Source: Methanoregulaceae archaeon (lineage in GTDB: Bacteria; Armatimonadota; Fimbriimonadia; Fimbriimonadales; Fimbriimonadaceae). From it: a DNA stretch of 64,000 bases. Where the stretch lies: assembly GCA_020850325.1 (NCBI GenBank), contig JADZEW010000026.1, positions 62,001 to 126,000 on the forward strand. The letters are read 5' to 3'. Below, in pieces: positions 17,231 through 26,500 of this stretch; the stretch's first letter is position 1; each line of letters opens with the position of its first letter. A program made the translations under genes and the position numbers. The notes below the pieces were generated by a model. That model searched no databases. It was not told where the DNA came from and saw nothing but the letters and a program-made list of their open reading frames with translations.

Positions 17231-18091
17231 GTGGAGTTGGAGAGCCTATCTATCAAGATCGCCCGCAGCGAAAACCTGCCCGTCCTTCCTCAGGTTGCAA
17301 CGGCAGTCCTGAAGCTTGCGGATGATCCCAACGCGTCGGCGCGTAACCTCGAGAAGCTTATCGAGCGGGACCCGGCGTTGGCCGCCAAGACCCTTCGGGT
17401 TGCGAACTCATCGTACTACGGGCTCTCGAACGTCGCCACCATCGCCCGGGCGATCAGTATTCTTGGACTGAATACGATTCGGTCGCTCGTCATCAGCGTC
17501 TCCTACCAGCAGATGATCTCGGGTCGCATCTCGGCGAAGAACTTCGACAAGGTCGCATTCTGGAGCCACAGCCTCGCTGTCGCCACCGCGGCGCGAATTC
17601 TCGGCAAAATGCAGCGGCCGGAGAAGGCCGAGGAACTGTACATCGCGGGCATGATGCACGACGTCGGCTGGCTCGTACTCGACCGATTTTATCCGGGTGA
17701 CCTCGAAGAAGCCATCCGAATTGCCAAGGCCGAGACGGTCACCATGTGCACGGCCGAAGAGCGATTGCTCGGCTTCGACCACGGAGTCGTGGGCGGACTT
17801 CTCGCGGAGAAGTGGGGTCTGCCGGTGCCACTTCAAAATGCGATCAAGTTCCACCACAACGTGGATGGCGACAGCGAGTACTCCGAACTCACCTCGATCA
17901 TCTCGATGGCGGACTACCTTGCGCACTCGGCCGGACTCGGATCCTGCACCCCTTCGGAAGCGGTGGAACTGGACCGATCGGCCCAGCTCATGCTCGATCT
18001 GCCGGAGCAGCAGCTGAAGGTCGTCGGCGAAGTGATGTTGCAGGAAGTTCAGCGTGCCCAGGCCGCCTTCCAAGTGTCCCTCGCCGCATAG
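17231..18091 (+). CDS. HDOD-domain protein
   Basis: 286 residues, one HDOD domain (a HD-like output domain without catalytic metal ligands in most members). Typical motifs are 'LPVLPQVATAVLKLADDP', 'IERDPALAAKTLRVANSSYYG', 'ISILGLNTIRSLVIS', 'MMHDVGWLVLDRFYP' and 'AEKWGLP..L..AI..HH'. HDOD proteins act in signalling networks, often with cyclic-di-GMP, motility or stress responses, through protein-protein contacts. There is no attached receiver or GGDEF domain. The start is GTG at 17231. It is a single gene with a promoter in the dnaJ-HDOD divergent spacer. Confidence 0.88.
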   Translation: MELESLSIKIARSENLPVLPQVATAVLKLADDPNASARNLEKLIERDPALAAKTLRVANSSYYGLSNVATIARAISILGLNTIRSLVISVSYQQMISGRISAKNFDKVAFWSHSLAVATAARILGKMQRPEKAEELYIAGMMHDVGWLVLDRFYPGDLEEAIRIAKAETVTMCTAEERLLGFDHGVVGGLLAEKWGLPVPLQNAIKFHHNVDGDSEYSELTSIISMADYLAHSAGLGSCTPSEAVELDRSAQLMLDLPEQQLKVVGEVMLQEVQRAQAAFQVSLAA

Positions 18092-18262
18092 GGCCTAGGA
18101 GGTCCTTTCGCAAGGCGGTAAACTGGAGAGGTTGTGGCCGACGCGTCGGCCTACGCCTCTGCTTGGCCCAGGACACCCCTAGGCTTCGGGTGCAGATATC
18201 CACTTCCGTAATTGACTTGAGGTGGCTTCAGCCTGCCCACGCAGGGGGCAACGAACTGAAAC

Positions 18263-20080
18263 ATGCCTACCAAGAAAAACAACGGGGCCGTCCCGCCGAA
18301 GCGCAAGGGCCCTTCTCCATTCTCATCCGCCGCTCCCAAACCCAAGAAGCCTTTCAAGGGCAAGCCAAAGCCCGATCGACCGCCGTTCGAGGCTCCGAAG
18401 CGGCCCGAACCCACCGTCGTCGAAGACACGACGTTCGCCGAACTCGGCCTGCAAGAGAGCACCCTCAAGGCGCTGACCGATCTCGGATTTGAGATCCCGA
18501 CCCCCATCCAGGCGCTGGCCATTCCTGTGCTGATCACGGGCGGCGACCTTATTGGGATCGCCCAAACCGGCACCGGCAAGACCGCCGCGTTCGGCCTGCC
18601 GCTGATCGAGAAGATGGATTCCAGCAGCCCGACCACCCAGGCGTTGATCCTCGCGCCGACCCGCGAACTCGCAGTTCAGGTTGCCAAGGGTATCCACGAT
18701 TTCGCCAAGTACGCCGGACTGCGCGTGGTTCCGGTCTACGGCGGCCAGCCGATCGATCGCCAGTTCCGCGCGTTGAAGTCGGGAGCCCACATCGTCGTCG
18801 GCACACCCGGACGCGTCCTCGACCACCTTCGCCGCGGCTCGCTGAAGCTGGACGGCGTGAAGTTCTGTGTGCTCGACGAAGCCGATGAGATGATGGCCCT
18901 CGGCTTCACCGAGGATATGGAAGCGATCCTCGCCGAACTGCCTGAAGATCGCCAACTCGCCTTCTTCTCGGCGACGATGGCCCCGCGGGTTCTCGCGATC
19001 ACCAACAAGTTCCTCCGCAATCCGCAGCGGGTCGAGATCATCGCGAAACAGCGAACCCTCGAAACCACGAACCAGACCTACTATGAGGTTCCTCCGGGCA
19101 AGAAGCAAGAAGCGTTGGCGCGGGTGCTCGACATGGAAACCCCTGGCTCGACGATCGTCTTCTGCCGCACTCGGCTTGAGACCGCCGAGCTCAGCGAATC
19201 GCTGCAGCTTCAGGGTTACAACGCCGAGCCGATTCATGGCGACATGAACCAAGCCGAGCGTGAGCGCGTTCTGCGCCGATTCCGAGATGGCTTGGCCGAT
19301 CTGCTGGTCGCCACCGATGTTGCCGCCCGCGGCCTGGACATCGACAACGTTACTCACGTGATCAACTACGATGTGCCGTGGGACGTGGAGCAATACATCC
19401 ACCGCATCGGCCGCACCGGTCGCGCCGGGCGCAAGGGCGACGCGATCACGCTGGTCTATCATCGCGAGCGACGCCAGCTCGCGAACATCGAGCGGATGAT
19501 CGGATCGCGGATCGAGCCGGCGCGGATGCCCACCGTCGCCGACATTGCCTCTCGAAGGCGCGCCGCGTTCGTCGATTCCCTTCGGGAAGCGCTCGACGCC
19601 AAAGAGTTCGACGCGCTGCTGCCCTCCGTCGCCGAGCTTGCCGAGGAGTACGACGCGCTTGAAGTCGCGGCCGCCGCGATGCACCTCCTGTGGAAGGAGC
19701 GACATCAGGTCGAGCACGTCGAGACCGAGGAGGAGTCGTTCGCCGATTTCGGCCAGCCCGAGATGGGCATGATTCGCATCTACGTGGGCATGGGCCGGCA
19801 AGACGGTCTGCGTCCGGGCGATCTGGTCGGCTGCATCACCAATGAGGCGGGCCTCATCGGCAAGCAGATCGGCGTGATCGATATCCTCGATCGGGCCGCG
19901 TTTGTCGAGGTTCCCGCCACGGAAGGACAGCGCGTTGTCGATGCGCTAACCAATGCGAAGCTGCGGAATCGAAAGGTGAAGGTGCGGCTCGCTGAGCCCG
20001 CGTTCAGCGATCCGGGCTCGGCGGGTGCGCCGCGAAAGGGCGAGTTCAAGAAGCCGCGGAAGTACGACAAGAAGCGATAG
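18263..20080 (+). CDS. DEAD-box RNA helicase with DbpA-type RNA-binding C-terminus (CsdA/DeaD-like)
   Basis: 605 residues. A basic, proline/lysine-rich N-terminal tail (1-55) precedes the helicase core: Q motif near 'TPIQALAIPVL', motif I AQTGTGKT (about 100-107), PTRELA, DEAD (about 206-209), SAT, and 'HRIGRTGRAGRKG'. After about residue 500 comes a DbpA/CsdA-like RNA-recognition domain ('MIRIYVGMGRQDGLRPGDLVG', given here in outline) and a basic tail ending KKPRKYDKKR. The likely role is unwinding structured RNA in ribosome assembly, mRNA decay or cold adaptation. The 171-nt gap upstream has several short hairpins and may be a long leader, as in cold-shock helicases. Confidence 0.92.
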   Translation: MPTKKNNGAVPPKRKGPSPFSSAAPKPKKPFKGKPKPDRPPFEAPKRPEPTVVEDTTFAELGLQESTLKALTDLGFEIPTPIQALAIPVLITGGDLIGIAQTGTGKTAAFGLPLIEKMDSSSPTTQALILAPTRELAVQVAKGIHDFAKYAGLRVVPVYGGQPIDRQFRALKSGAHIVVGTPGRVLDHLRRGSLKLDGVKFCVLDEADEMMALGFTEDMEAILAELPEDRQLAFFSATMAPRVLAITNKFLRNPQRVEIIAKQRTLETTNQTYYEVPPGKKQEALARVLDMETPGSTIVFCRTRLETAELSESLQLQGYNAEPIHGDMNQAERERVLRRFRDGLADLLVATDVAARGLDIDNVTHVINYDVPWDVEQYIHRIGRTGRAGRKGDAITLVYHRERRQLANIERMIGSRIEPARMPTVADIASRRRAAFVDSLREALDAKEFDALLPSVAELAEEYDALEVAAAAMHLLWKERHQVEHVETEEESFADFGQPEMGMIRIYVGMGRQDGLRPGDLVGCITNEAGLIGKQIGVIDILDRAAFVEVPATEGQRVVDALTNAKLRNRKVKVRLAEPAFSDPGSAGAPRKGEFKKPRKYDKKR

Positions 20081-20087
20081 GTCGCGC

Positions 20088-20119
20088 CTCTGAGTCCGTT
20101 CTTGTTGACGGACTCAGAG
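20088..20119 (+). terminator. Hairpin between convergent helicase and cytochrome genes
   Basis: A perfect 12-bp stem (20088-20099 with 20108-20119) and 8-nt loop just after the helicase stop. There is no strong T-run on either strand, so it may be a weak or bidirectional terminator. Confidence 0.6.
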
Positions 20120-20133
20120 ACTTGGCCATCGCT

Positions 20134-20472
20134 CTACTTGGACTTTGGGTCGCCCGGCAGGGTGTCGGCGCGGATTTCGTCGAGGTTGCTTTTGAGATCC
20201 TTGTCGGAATCCAAGCCCTCAACCTTCTTGAGCACGCTTCCCGTTAAGACCTTGGTCTTTTCCTTCTTCATGGCTTCGCCGAGGTCCTTGCCATAAGGAT
20301 TCAGTTTGGCGGTTTGGCCAACGTGGCACACCGCGCACTTAGCCTTACCGATCACCGAGGTCTTCTTCGTGCCGTAAGTCGAAGCGAAGTCCGCGACGTA
20401 GGCGACTTTTGCCATCGCCACCGCGGCAAGTCCAGCGACCGCCATCGAGGTGAGTAGGGTCCAATGTTTCAT
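20134..20472 (-). CDS. Small exported monoheme cytochrome c-like protein
   Basis: 112 residues. A signal peptide ('LLTSMAVAGLAAVAMAKVA') is followed by a single heme c motif CAVCH in 'KCAVCHVGQTAKLNPYGKDL', then an acidic segment 'GLDSDKDLKSNLDEI' resembling a degenerate EF-hand/dockerin loop. The combination of CxxCH and a D.D.D..SN.DE segment is seen in small periplasmic proteins of Planctomycetes and Armatimonadota-like bacteria; the function is unknown but covalent heme attachment is likely. It is preceded by a good Shine-Dalgarno (GGAGG) 6 bases before the ATG. No electron-transport operon is adjacent. Confidence 0.72.
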   Translation of the reverse strand: MKHWTLLTSMAVAGLAAVAMAKVAYVADFASTYGTKKTSVIGKAKCAVCHVGQTAKLNPYGKDLGEAMKKEKTKVLTGSVLKKVEGLDSDKDLKSNLDEIRADTLPGDPKSK

Positions 20473-20577
20473 GATGCCTCCAGTGTCTTGCTCCCGACGC
20501 TAGTGTGGCCGGTTGCTGGCGCATTTGTCTGTCCCAATTTGATCTGACATTGGACAGTGAAATGTCCCTCGGATTGC

Positions 20578-22326
20578 CTAGGCTTCGCGACTTCGGATCC
20601 GTCGTCGATGGTCATCTCGAGCGACCGAGCGAACAGCGGCAATGGCGCGTCGAACGGTCTCCAGCACCTCGGCATCCGACTCGATCGGTCTGCTCTTCGC
20701 ATGACGGGATAGCAACTCCTCGTCCAAGGGTGTCGGCCGGTGTCCAAGGGACTTGAACACCCGAGCCCAGTCCCTGCCGACGGAGTCAGCACTTGGAGAA
20801 GCCATCGACTCAAGAGCACGTGCGGTTTCGGCCAACGACTTTGCGAGCATGCGGCGGGATCCCTCCCGGTACGCGACACGCAACCCTCGGATCAGCGCAT
20901 CGCACGCGGCCCTCGACTCCCCGACCGCGGCCAACGCCCGGCCAAGCAACGGGGCTGAAAGCGCCTCGACCGAAGCAAAGCCTCCATTGCGCGCCTGCGA
21001 GTCACCCGCCCTGAGCACCGAAAGCGCATCTTCGACTCGGCCATCAAGGAGGAGCGCTTGCCCGAGATTGGTCTGGATCATCGCGACGTCTTGCTCTCCG
21101 CCCGCAATGGGATGAGCGGCGAAGTAACTCAGTCCTTGATCTAAGATCTCGATCGCCGCTCGCGCCTCACCGAGCACCGCGCGGTACGCCGCAAGCTGGC
21201 ACCGACATTGCCAAGCATCGTAGGGCCACCCCGTGGAGTCGGCGATCTCTGCGGCCTCGTCCGCCGCAGTGAGCGCTCGATCCCAGTTGCCCAGCACGAA
21301 GTGCGAGAACGACACGTTGAGCAGCGCGATTCTTCGCCGCGATGCGGCTACGTCCGACGCCAAGAATCTCTCGCACACTGCCACCGCTTCGCCGTGCTCC
21401 TCCAGCGCGACCAGGGCACCAATGAGCCGCACGTGGCAACGCTCTCGTTCATGGGAAGCCTCCGGACACCTGGCCAGCACGTCGGCGAGCAGGCGCCTCG
21501 CCACAAGCGGGCGTCGAAAGACCTCGGGACGAAAACTCGAGCTAGCGAGGAGCGCCAGCGCCGTTTTCGGCTCCGATTCCATCGCGCGTGAGAAGAACCT
21601 TGACAGCAGGTCGGCCTCGGTTCTCCCGAGCGGATACCCGCCGTCAACCTTGGCCAATCCCGCCCTGACGTCCTCGGCGAACGCAATGAGATCCTGACTA
21701 AAGTCCGATCCCTCTTCCCGGAGATCGCGACGCGCTCTCGCGAAGCCGCGCAGGCCTTCATCTATGTAGCCAAGCTTCGAAAGCACGGTCAGCCGAAGTT
21801 CCCAACATTCCTCATCGTGGCCAAGGTGACCTAGAGCAGCAGCGGTGGCCGACTCGGCCAGATCGAGGTCGCCCAGTTCCACCGCAAGGCGGGCCATCCG
21901 GATGAGCGCGTTGCCGGCATCAAGGGCCCACTCGGCTTGCGCCATTCTCGCCCAAGGCTCGATTTCACCAACGAGGACTTGCTGGCCCAAGGCGCTGTGG
22001 ACTCCCGCGAGGATGCGCAGTTCGGATCCGGGATCGGGCTCATCTGCGGCTTGAGCCAAAGCGGCGCGAACTTCGCCCACATCGGTGGTCAATGACCCTG
22101 GATCGAGGCCCATGCGGTCGTCCCGCTCGACCACGGGAATCGACTTGCGGAGGCGACTGAGCGCCACCCGTAAGCGGTTAACGACCACAACCAGATCAAC
22201 ATTGGGCCACAGCGCGTCCGCCATCTCCAGTCTCGTTGCCGGAGCCGGAAATCGCCAGGCCAAATAGGTCGCCAACTGTGACGTCGTAGTTGGGCGGGCC
22301 GGACCGATCAGCCGCAGAGTCTCCAA
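20578..22326 (-). CDS. BTAD/TPR transcriptional regulator (SARP-like architecture)
   Basis: 582 residues. The first 80 or so resemble an OmpR-type winged helix ('LATYLAWRFPAPATRLEMADALWPN', outlined; 'VNRLRVALSRLRK'). Residues about 90-230 look like a bacterial transcriptional activator domain (BTAD, helical repeats). A long TPR-like helical array follows to the end ('ALFAVGESRAACDALIRGLR'-type helices). This is the AfsR/SARP/MalT-like plan without the central STAND ATPase. It lies 7 bases after the GH43 gene on the same strand and starts with TTG behind a GAGGT Shine-Dalgarno, suggesting control of carbohydrate use, an inference from context. Confidence 0.7.
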   Translation of the reverse strand: METLRLIGPARPTTTSQLATYLAWRFPAPATRLEMADALWPNVDLVVVVNRLRVALSRLRKSIPVVERDDRMGLDPGSLTTDVGEVRAALAQAADEPDPGSELRILAGVHSALGQQVLVGEIEPWARMAQAEWALDAGNALIRMARLAVELGDLDLAESATAAALGHLGHDEECWELRLTVLSKLGYIDEGLRGFARARRDLREEGSDFSQDLIAFAEDVRAGLAKVDGGYPLGRTEADLLSRFFSRAMESEPKTALALLASSSFRPEVFRRPLVARRLLADVLARCPEASHERERCHVRLIGALVALEEHGEAVAVCERFLASDVAASRRRIALLNVSFSHFVLGNWDRALTAADEAAEIADSTGWPYDAWQCRCQLAAYRAVLGEARAAIEILDQGLSYFAAHPIAGGEQDVAMIQTNLGQALLLDGRVEDALSVLRAGDSQARNGGFASVEALSAPLLGRALAAVGESRAACDALIRGLRVAYREGSRRMLAKSLAETARALESMASPSADSVGRDWARVFKSLGHRPTPLDEELLSRHAKSRPIESDAEVLETVRRAIAAVRSVARDDHRRRIRSREA

Positions 22327-22333
22327 TGTAACC

Positions 22334-23296
22334 TCAGTGCTTGCCCAGCGGATGCGCTTTCACGCCGGTAAAGGTTTGCTTCACGGGCAGGATGTTCCCG
22401 TCCTTGTCGAACTCCAGCTTGTCCAGACACACCACGCGGGCGTTGGCGTCGGTCTCCTCCAGCGGTCGCCGGTGGTAGCAAATCACGTACTCTTCCGTCC
22501 CCGGCAACTTCAAGACGGAGTGGTGACCCGAGCCCTTCCCGACACTCGGGTCGGTGCTCAGAATCTTGCCGATGCGCGTGAACGGTCCCGTCGGCGACTT
22601 CGAGCGTGCGTACGCGACGCCGTAGGTCGAGTTCGTCCAACCGCCCTCCGACCACATGAACACATATTCGCCGTTGCGCTTCAACATGAAGCTGCCCTCG
22701 ACGTACCCCTCCGGCGTGATCTCCTTGAACTCACCTTCGGTGCTCAGCATGTCCTTGGAGAGCTTCACTACGTTCGCGTGTTTCCAGCCGCCGTAGTAGA
22801 GATAGGCTTGTCCGTCGTCGTCGAGGAAGGCCATCGCGTCGATCGGCTGGGCACCATTGATGTAGTCCTTGATGAGCGGCTTTCCGAGGGCGTCCTTGAA
22901 GGGACCGCCGGGATGCTTACTGGTGGCGACGCCGATGCCCGCGCCGTCTCCCGCCGAGAAGTACATGAAGTAGGTGCCATCGCGCTCGATGACCGTGGGC
23001 GCCCACGCGGCGCGGTTCGTGCTCCAGGAGATGTCTTTGAAGTCGAGAATGCGCCCCTCGCGACGCCAGTGGACTAGGTCGGGCGAGCTGAATGCCTCAA
23101 AGAAGGTCTGCTTCTCATAGGGAGCCGAGTAGGTCGGATAGACGTAATAGCGCCCCTCGAATACGTGGATCTCCGGGTCGGCGTACCAGCCCGGGAAGAT
23201 CGGGTTGTTCGAGGTCTCGGGGTCTTGGATCGACATGGCGACAAATGCGATCAGCGCTGTGGTCACGTGCCTATTAAACCTTCCCCGCTTCGGCAT
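22334..23296 (-). CDS. Glycoside hydrolase family 43 (arabinofuranosidase/xylosidase-like)
   Basis: 320 residues, five-bladed propeller fold. The three GH43 acids are Asp40 in 'WYADPEIHVF' (base), Asp153 in 'PIDAMAF' (pKa modulator) and Glu200 in 'YVEGSF' (acid). 'RAAWAPTVIERDG' is also family typical. The N-terminus has a basic stretch and a hydrophobic segment (about 10-22), so export is likely. Substrate would be an arabinan or xylan-type plant polysaccharide side chain. It forms a likely operon with the BTAD regulator downstream. Confidence 0.88.
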   Translation of the reverse strand: MPKRGRFNRHVTTALIAFVAMSIQDPETSNNPIFPGWYADPEIHVFEGRYYVYPTYSAPYEKQTFFEAFSSPDLVHWRREGRILDFKDISWSTNRAAWAPTVIERDGTYFMYFSAGDGAGIGVATSKHPGGPFKDALGKPLIKDYINGAQPIDAMAFLDDDGQAYLYYGGWKHANVVKLSKDMLSTEGEFKEITPEGYVEGSFMLKRNGEYVFMWSEGGWTNSTYGVAYARSKSPTGPFTRIGKILSTDPSVGKGSGHHSVLKLPGTEEYVICYHRRPLEETDANARVVCLDKLEFDKDGNILPVKQTFTGVKAHPLGKH

Positions 23297-23430
23297 CCGC
23301 GGAACCTAACGTCTGTTCTCATCCGATACCATCTCGCGCTCATCCGGTCCGAATGTTGAAGCGCGCGTTGGCGCGCAGTTCCCTCCTTGGAGCAGGAATG
23401 GAAAGGGGCAAATCGGGTATCTTCTTCGAG

Positions 23431-23475
23431 CTTCGGGAGGTTGGGGCACCAAGCCGGTGCTCGTAGTTTCCGAAG
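23431..23475 (+). promoter_or_regulatory. Structured 5' leader of rpsJ
   Basis: CTTCGG (23431-23436) pairs with CCGAAG (23470-23475) and encloses GCACC (23446-23450) paired with GGTGC (23456-23460). The element ends 14 bases before the rpsJ ATG. It could be an autoregulatory ribosomal-protein leader, although it does not resemble the known S10 leaders, which bind L4. Confidence 0.4.
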
Positions 23476-23489
23476 ACAGGACAACTATC

Positions 23490-23801
23490 ATGGCAGACAT
23501 CAAAGTTCGCATTCGACTGCGCGCGTACGACCACCGGCTGATCGACCAATCGGCTGAGAAGATCGTAGAGAGCGCCAAGCGCACGGGAGCCCGCATCAGC
23601 GGTCCAGTGCCTCTTCCCACCAACCTTCGCCGCTTCTGCGTCATCCGCGGACCGCACATCGACAAGGAGTCGATGGAGCACTTCGAGATGCGCATCCACA
23701 ACCGGCTGATCGATATCCTCGATCCGACGAACAAGACGATCGATGCGCTCATGCGGCTTGATCTGCCCAGCGGCGTCGACATTGAAATCAAGCAGGCCTA
23801 A
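23490..23801 (+). CDS. rpsJ: 30S ribosomal protein S10
   Basis: 103 residues, the full length of S10. Conserved segments include '[20 protein letters not shown]', '[13 protein letters not shown]', '[12 protein letters not shown]' and '[15 protein letters not shown]'. S10 sits in the 30S head and also works with NusB in antitermination. The frame opens earlier but the ATG at 23490 matches the family start. It is alone, with its own leader and a strong terminator, rather than in the usual S10 or str operon. Confidence 0.96.
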   Translation: MADIKVRIRLRAYDHRLIDQSAEKIVESAKRTGARISGPVPLPTNLRRFCVIRGPHIDKESMEHFEMRIHNRLIDILDPTNKTIDALMRLDLPSGVDIEIKQA

Positions 23802-23817
23802 GTACAACCTGCCCAGT

Positions 23818-23854
23818 TGCCGGTCGGACTTGTACCGACCGGCAAATTTTTTTG
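23818..23854 (+). terminator. Rho-independent terminator of rpsJ
   Basis: A perfect 11-bp stem (23818-23828 with 23836-23846) and 7-nt loop, followed by A and seven T residues (23848-23854). It ends the single-gene rpsJ transcript. Confidence 0.95.
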
Positions 23855-23906
23855 CCCAAAAGTCCCAGCGCGGAAACTGACCGGGCGGGCTCCTCGTAAA
23901 CCCCAC

Positions 23907-25844
23907 ATGCGTCGCCTAGCCCTTCTCACCCTCCTTGTGCCTGCTCTCTCAGCGGCCAGTTCCGGAATTGATGCCCAGAAGGCGGTGGAGCCGCCTAAGA
24001 TCGACGGCACGATCTCCGAGGCCGAGTGGGGCGCGGCGCACGGCGAGGGGTTCTTCGACACACGCAACGGCGCCGCCGCCGAACCGGGCAGGTTTTGGCT
24101 GACCTACGACGAGAAGTACATCTACTTCGCGGCTCAGCTCGACGGCGACCCCAAGTCGATCAAGGCGACGGAGTATCGCCAGAACGTACGCATTGCCTCC
24201 GACGACTCGGTGTTCCTCATCGTCGAGCCCTTCGGCAACGCGAATCAAGCGAACGTGTTTGGCGTTAACGCGCGGGGCGCGACCGATGTGCGAATCGCGG
24301 GCGGACGGGCGATCAAGCGGGAGTGGCTCGGTGAGTTCATGGCGTCCGGTCGGGTCACCGAGAAGGGCTTCGAGATTGAAGCGCGGATCCCATGGGGCAT
24401 CATGCGGCTACCCGCTCCTGGCAAGCGCGATGTACGGTTCAACGTGGTTCGCTATAACCCGACCTCGCAGCGCGAAATGGAGTGGCACTACACGAACAAC
24501 CAGTCGTCGAACTCACCGTTCTGGCGAGGGGTCGAGGTACCCGCTTCAGGCAACGAACGCACGCTGAAACTCTTGCCGTACGTTTACGGAGGCTGGTCGC
24601 GCAATGGCCACATCGCAAACGGCGGTCTCGATCTCAAGACCTCCCTGACCGACCAGATCGACCTCGTCGGAACCGTCAATCCCGACTTCCGCAATGTCGA
24701 GAACCAGGTGCTGTCGGTGGACTTCAGCTACTTCGAGCGACTTGCCGGTGAAGCCAGACCGTTCTTTCTGGAGGGCACCAACTTCTTCGGCACCTCGCAG
24801 GACGCGCCACTTTTTGCCTCGCAGCGGATCGGCAAGTTCGACGCAGGACTCAAGTCGTTCGGCCAAATCACGGATCGGACACGGTTCGCGATTCTGGATA
24901 CGATCGACTTGGGCGAGCAGAACGCGTTTGCGGGCAATGTCCGCCACCAGTTCAGCGACAACACCGGGGCGACGGTGGCCTTATCGAGCCTCGCGGATCG
25001 TCGAGGAGCCGACAATACCGCTATTCACCTCGGGTTCGACTCGACGTTCAAGAGCGGGCTGGGCGTCTTCGGCCAGCACCAGACGTCCCGCGATACCGTG
25101 TCGGGCTACGGCCATCGGATCAACACCGGCTTGTTCTACAACGCGAACGGGATCGACGCGTATGCGGAGTACCTCGAAGTCACGCGGGGCTACAATCCCC
25201 GTCTCGGATTCATACGCGAACGGGACGTGAAGGGGTTTGCCACGGGTGGCGAATACGTTAAGCCCGTCGAGCGGGGGCCCGTTATGGAGTACGGGTTTGG
25301 CGTGAACGCAAGCGACTTCCGACGGATGGACGGTCGGCCTCACCGGCGCGGACTCGAGTTCAACACCTCGCTGACCCTCCGAGATGGCACCGACATCGAC
25401 ACAGGCGCGTCGTTCGAACGATTCCGCGGCAACGATGACCGGCTATGGTTCGTCAGCCTTGAGCGTCCGCGGGGCGACGCTTACCGCCGGTGGCAAGTGG
25501 ATTACGTGAGCGGCGTCATCGCGGGACAGGCCTACGACTCCTTTGGATTGCAGACCAGCTACCGTCCGGTGTCACCGTTGCAGCTAAGTTTGCGAGCCCA
25601 AGAAGTGCGCCACTTCTCGCGATCGACTCAGCTCATTTTCGGCGCAAACTACGACCTGGGCAACGACATGTCGGTGAGCGGGCGGATGGTACGCAATGGT
25701 CGCGACACGAACGCCTATGTCGCCTTCCGCAAGAGTGGTAACCGAGGCGCAGAGTACTACGTGATTTTCGGCGATCCGAATGCGCGCAAGTTCGAGACGA
25801 GCATCGTGATCAAGGCCGTCTTCCCGTTCGAGCTGAAGCTATAA
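23907..25844 (+). CDS. DUF5916-type outer-membrane protein with CBM9-like N-terminus
   Basis: 645 residues from the ATG at 23907, which gives a clean signal peptide ('RRLALLTLLVPALSAASS'). Residues about 25-210 resemble a family 9 carbohydrate-binding fold ('PPKIDGTISEAEWGAA', 'RFWLTYDEKYIYFAAQ', 'DDSVFLIVEPFG', 'IEARIPWGIMRLP'). The rest has the alternating pattern of an outer-membrane beta-barrel and 'FFLEGTNFFGT', seen in DUF5916 proteins. These often accompany polysaccharide or peptide uptake loci, but function is not established. It is preceded by the rpsJ terminator and is monocistronic. Confidence 0.82.
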   Translation: MRRLALLTLLVPALSAASSGIDAQKAVEPPKIDGTISEAEWGAAHGEGFFDTRNGAAAEPGRFWLTYDEKYIYFAAQLDGDPKSIKATEYRQNVRIASDDSVFLIVEPFGNANQANVFGVNARGATDVRIAGGRAIKREWLGEFMASGRVTEKGFEIEARIPWGIMRLPAPGKRDVRFNVVRYNPTSQREMEWHYTNNQSSNSPFWRGVEVPASGNERTLKLLPYVYGGWSRNGHIANGGLDLKTSLTDQIDLVGTVNPDFRNVENQVLSVDFSYFERLAGEARPFFLEGTNFFGTSQDAPLFASQRIGKFDAGLKSFGQITDRTRFAILDTIDLGEQNAFAGNVRHQFSDNTGATVALSSLADRRGADNTAIHLGFDSTFKSGLGVFGQHQTSRDTVSGYGHRINTGLFYNANGIDAYAEYLEVTRGYNPRLGFIRERDVKGFATGGEYVKPVERGPVMEYGFGVNASDFRRMDGRPHRRGLEFNTSLTLRDGTDIDTGASFERFRGNDDRLWFVSLERPRGDAYRRWQVDYVSGVIAGQAYDSFGLQTSYRPVSPLQLSLRAQEVRHFSRSTQLIFGANYDLGNDMSVSGRMVRNGRDTNAYVAFRKSGNRGAEYYVIFGDPNARKFETSIVIKAVFPFELKL

Positions 25845-25928
25845 GCTATCCGAAGGGCGGTAGTAACCGCCGGAACCCGTGCGCCAACACCACGGGCAGG
25901 GCTAGCGCGTGGACTCGCTCGACGCGCG

Positions 25929-26435
25929 TCATCTCCCTAACAGCTGCCCGACGCGTTTCTGGTGATACTGCATGTGGTCGGCGAGAAACTCGAGCGACTC
26001 CCTTGCGTTCAGCGGGCCCGCCACGGGATGGGGGAACACGACCACATTGGGCGATGGTGCCTTCTCCAGCCGACCCTGGAACTTCACCCGCAGTTTGTCC
26101 CAATCCGCAAGCAAAGTCTGAACATCGGGCGTGCTGCTCGGCTCGGCCTCCTTCGTCGGCACCGGCACCTTGATTCCGCGACGCATGATCGACCTGACCA
26201 TCCTTCGCTTCAGTTGCTGCACGGGCGTCCGCTTCGGCATCGGATCCGACGCCCGAGTCCATTGCAGCAGCGTCGCCCGTTCAACGATCATCAAGTGCTC
26301 GATGTGTTGGGCCAACGACCATTCATCGCGCCCGAGGGGACGAATCGCCTCCTCAGGGGAACGGAACTCCAGCTGCGAAACAAACCATGACTTCCCTTCC
26401 TCGAGGCGCGCCATCAAGGGCTCAAAGTTCGACAT
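25929..26435 (-). CDS. DinB-fold protein (DinB_2)
   Basis: 168 residues, a four-helix bundle of the DinB/YfiT superfamily. The putative metal ligands are histidines in 'AQHIEHL' (near 42-46) and in 'DHMQYHQKRV' near the C-terminus. Members include thiol S-transferases (bacillithiol, mycothiol) and stress-induced proteins; substrate here is unknown. It is convergent with the DUF5916 gene. Three more DinB-like genes occur in the window (29046, 29544 and 52188). Confidence 0.8.
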   Translation of the reverse strand: MSNFEPLMARLEEGKSWFVSQLEFRSPEEAIRPLGRDEWSLAQHIEHLMIVERATLLQWTRASDPMPKRTPVQQLKRRMVRSIMRRGIKVPVPTKEAEPSSTPDVQTLLADWDKLRVKFQGRLEKAPSPNVVVFPHPVAGPLNARESLEFLADHMQYHQKRVGQLLGR

Positions 26436-26500
26436 TGCTCACTACGCTACCGCGAATCGCCAGAGCGTGTCCATAATCCCACCCTAAGAGGTGCCGAGCC

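Noticed and set aside
18323-19801. 492-residue minus-strand frame
   Set aside because: Antisense shadow of the DEAD-box helicase; no domain is recognised and the plus frame has all the helicase motifs.
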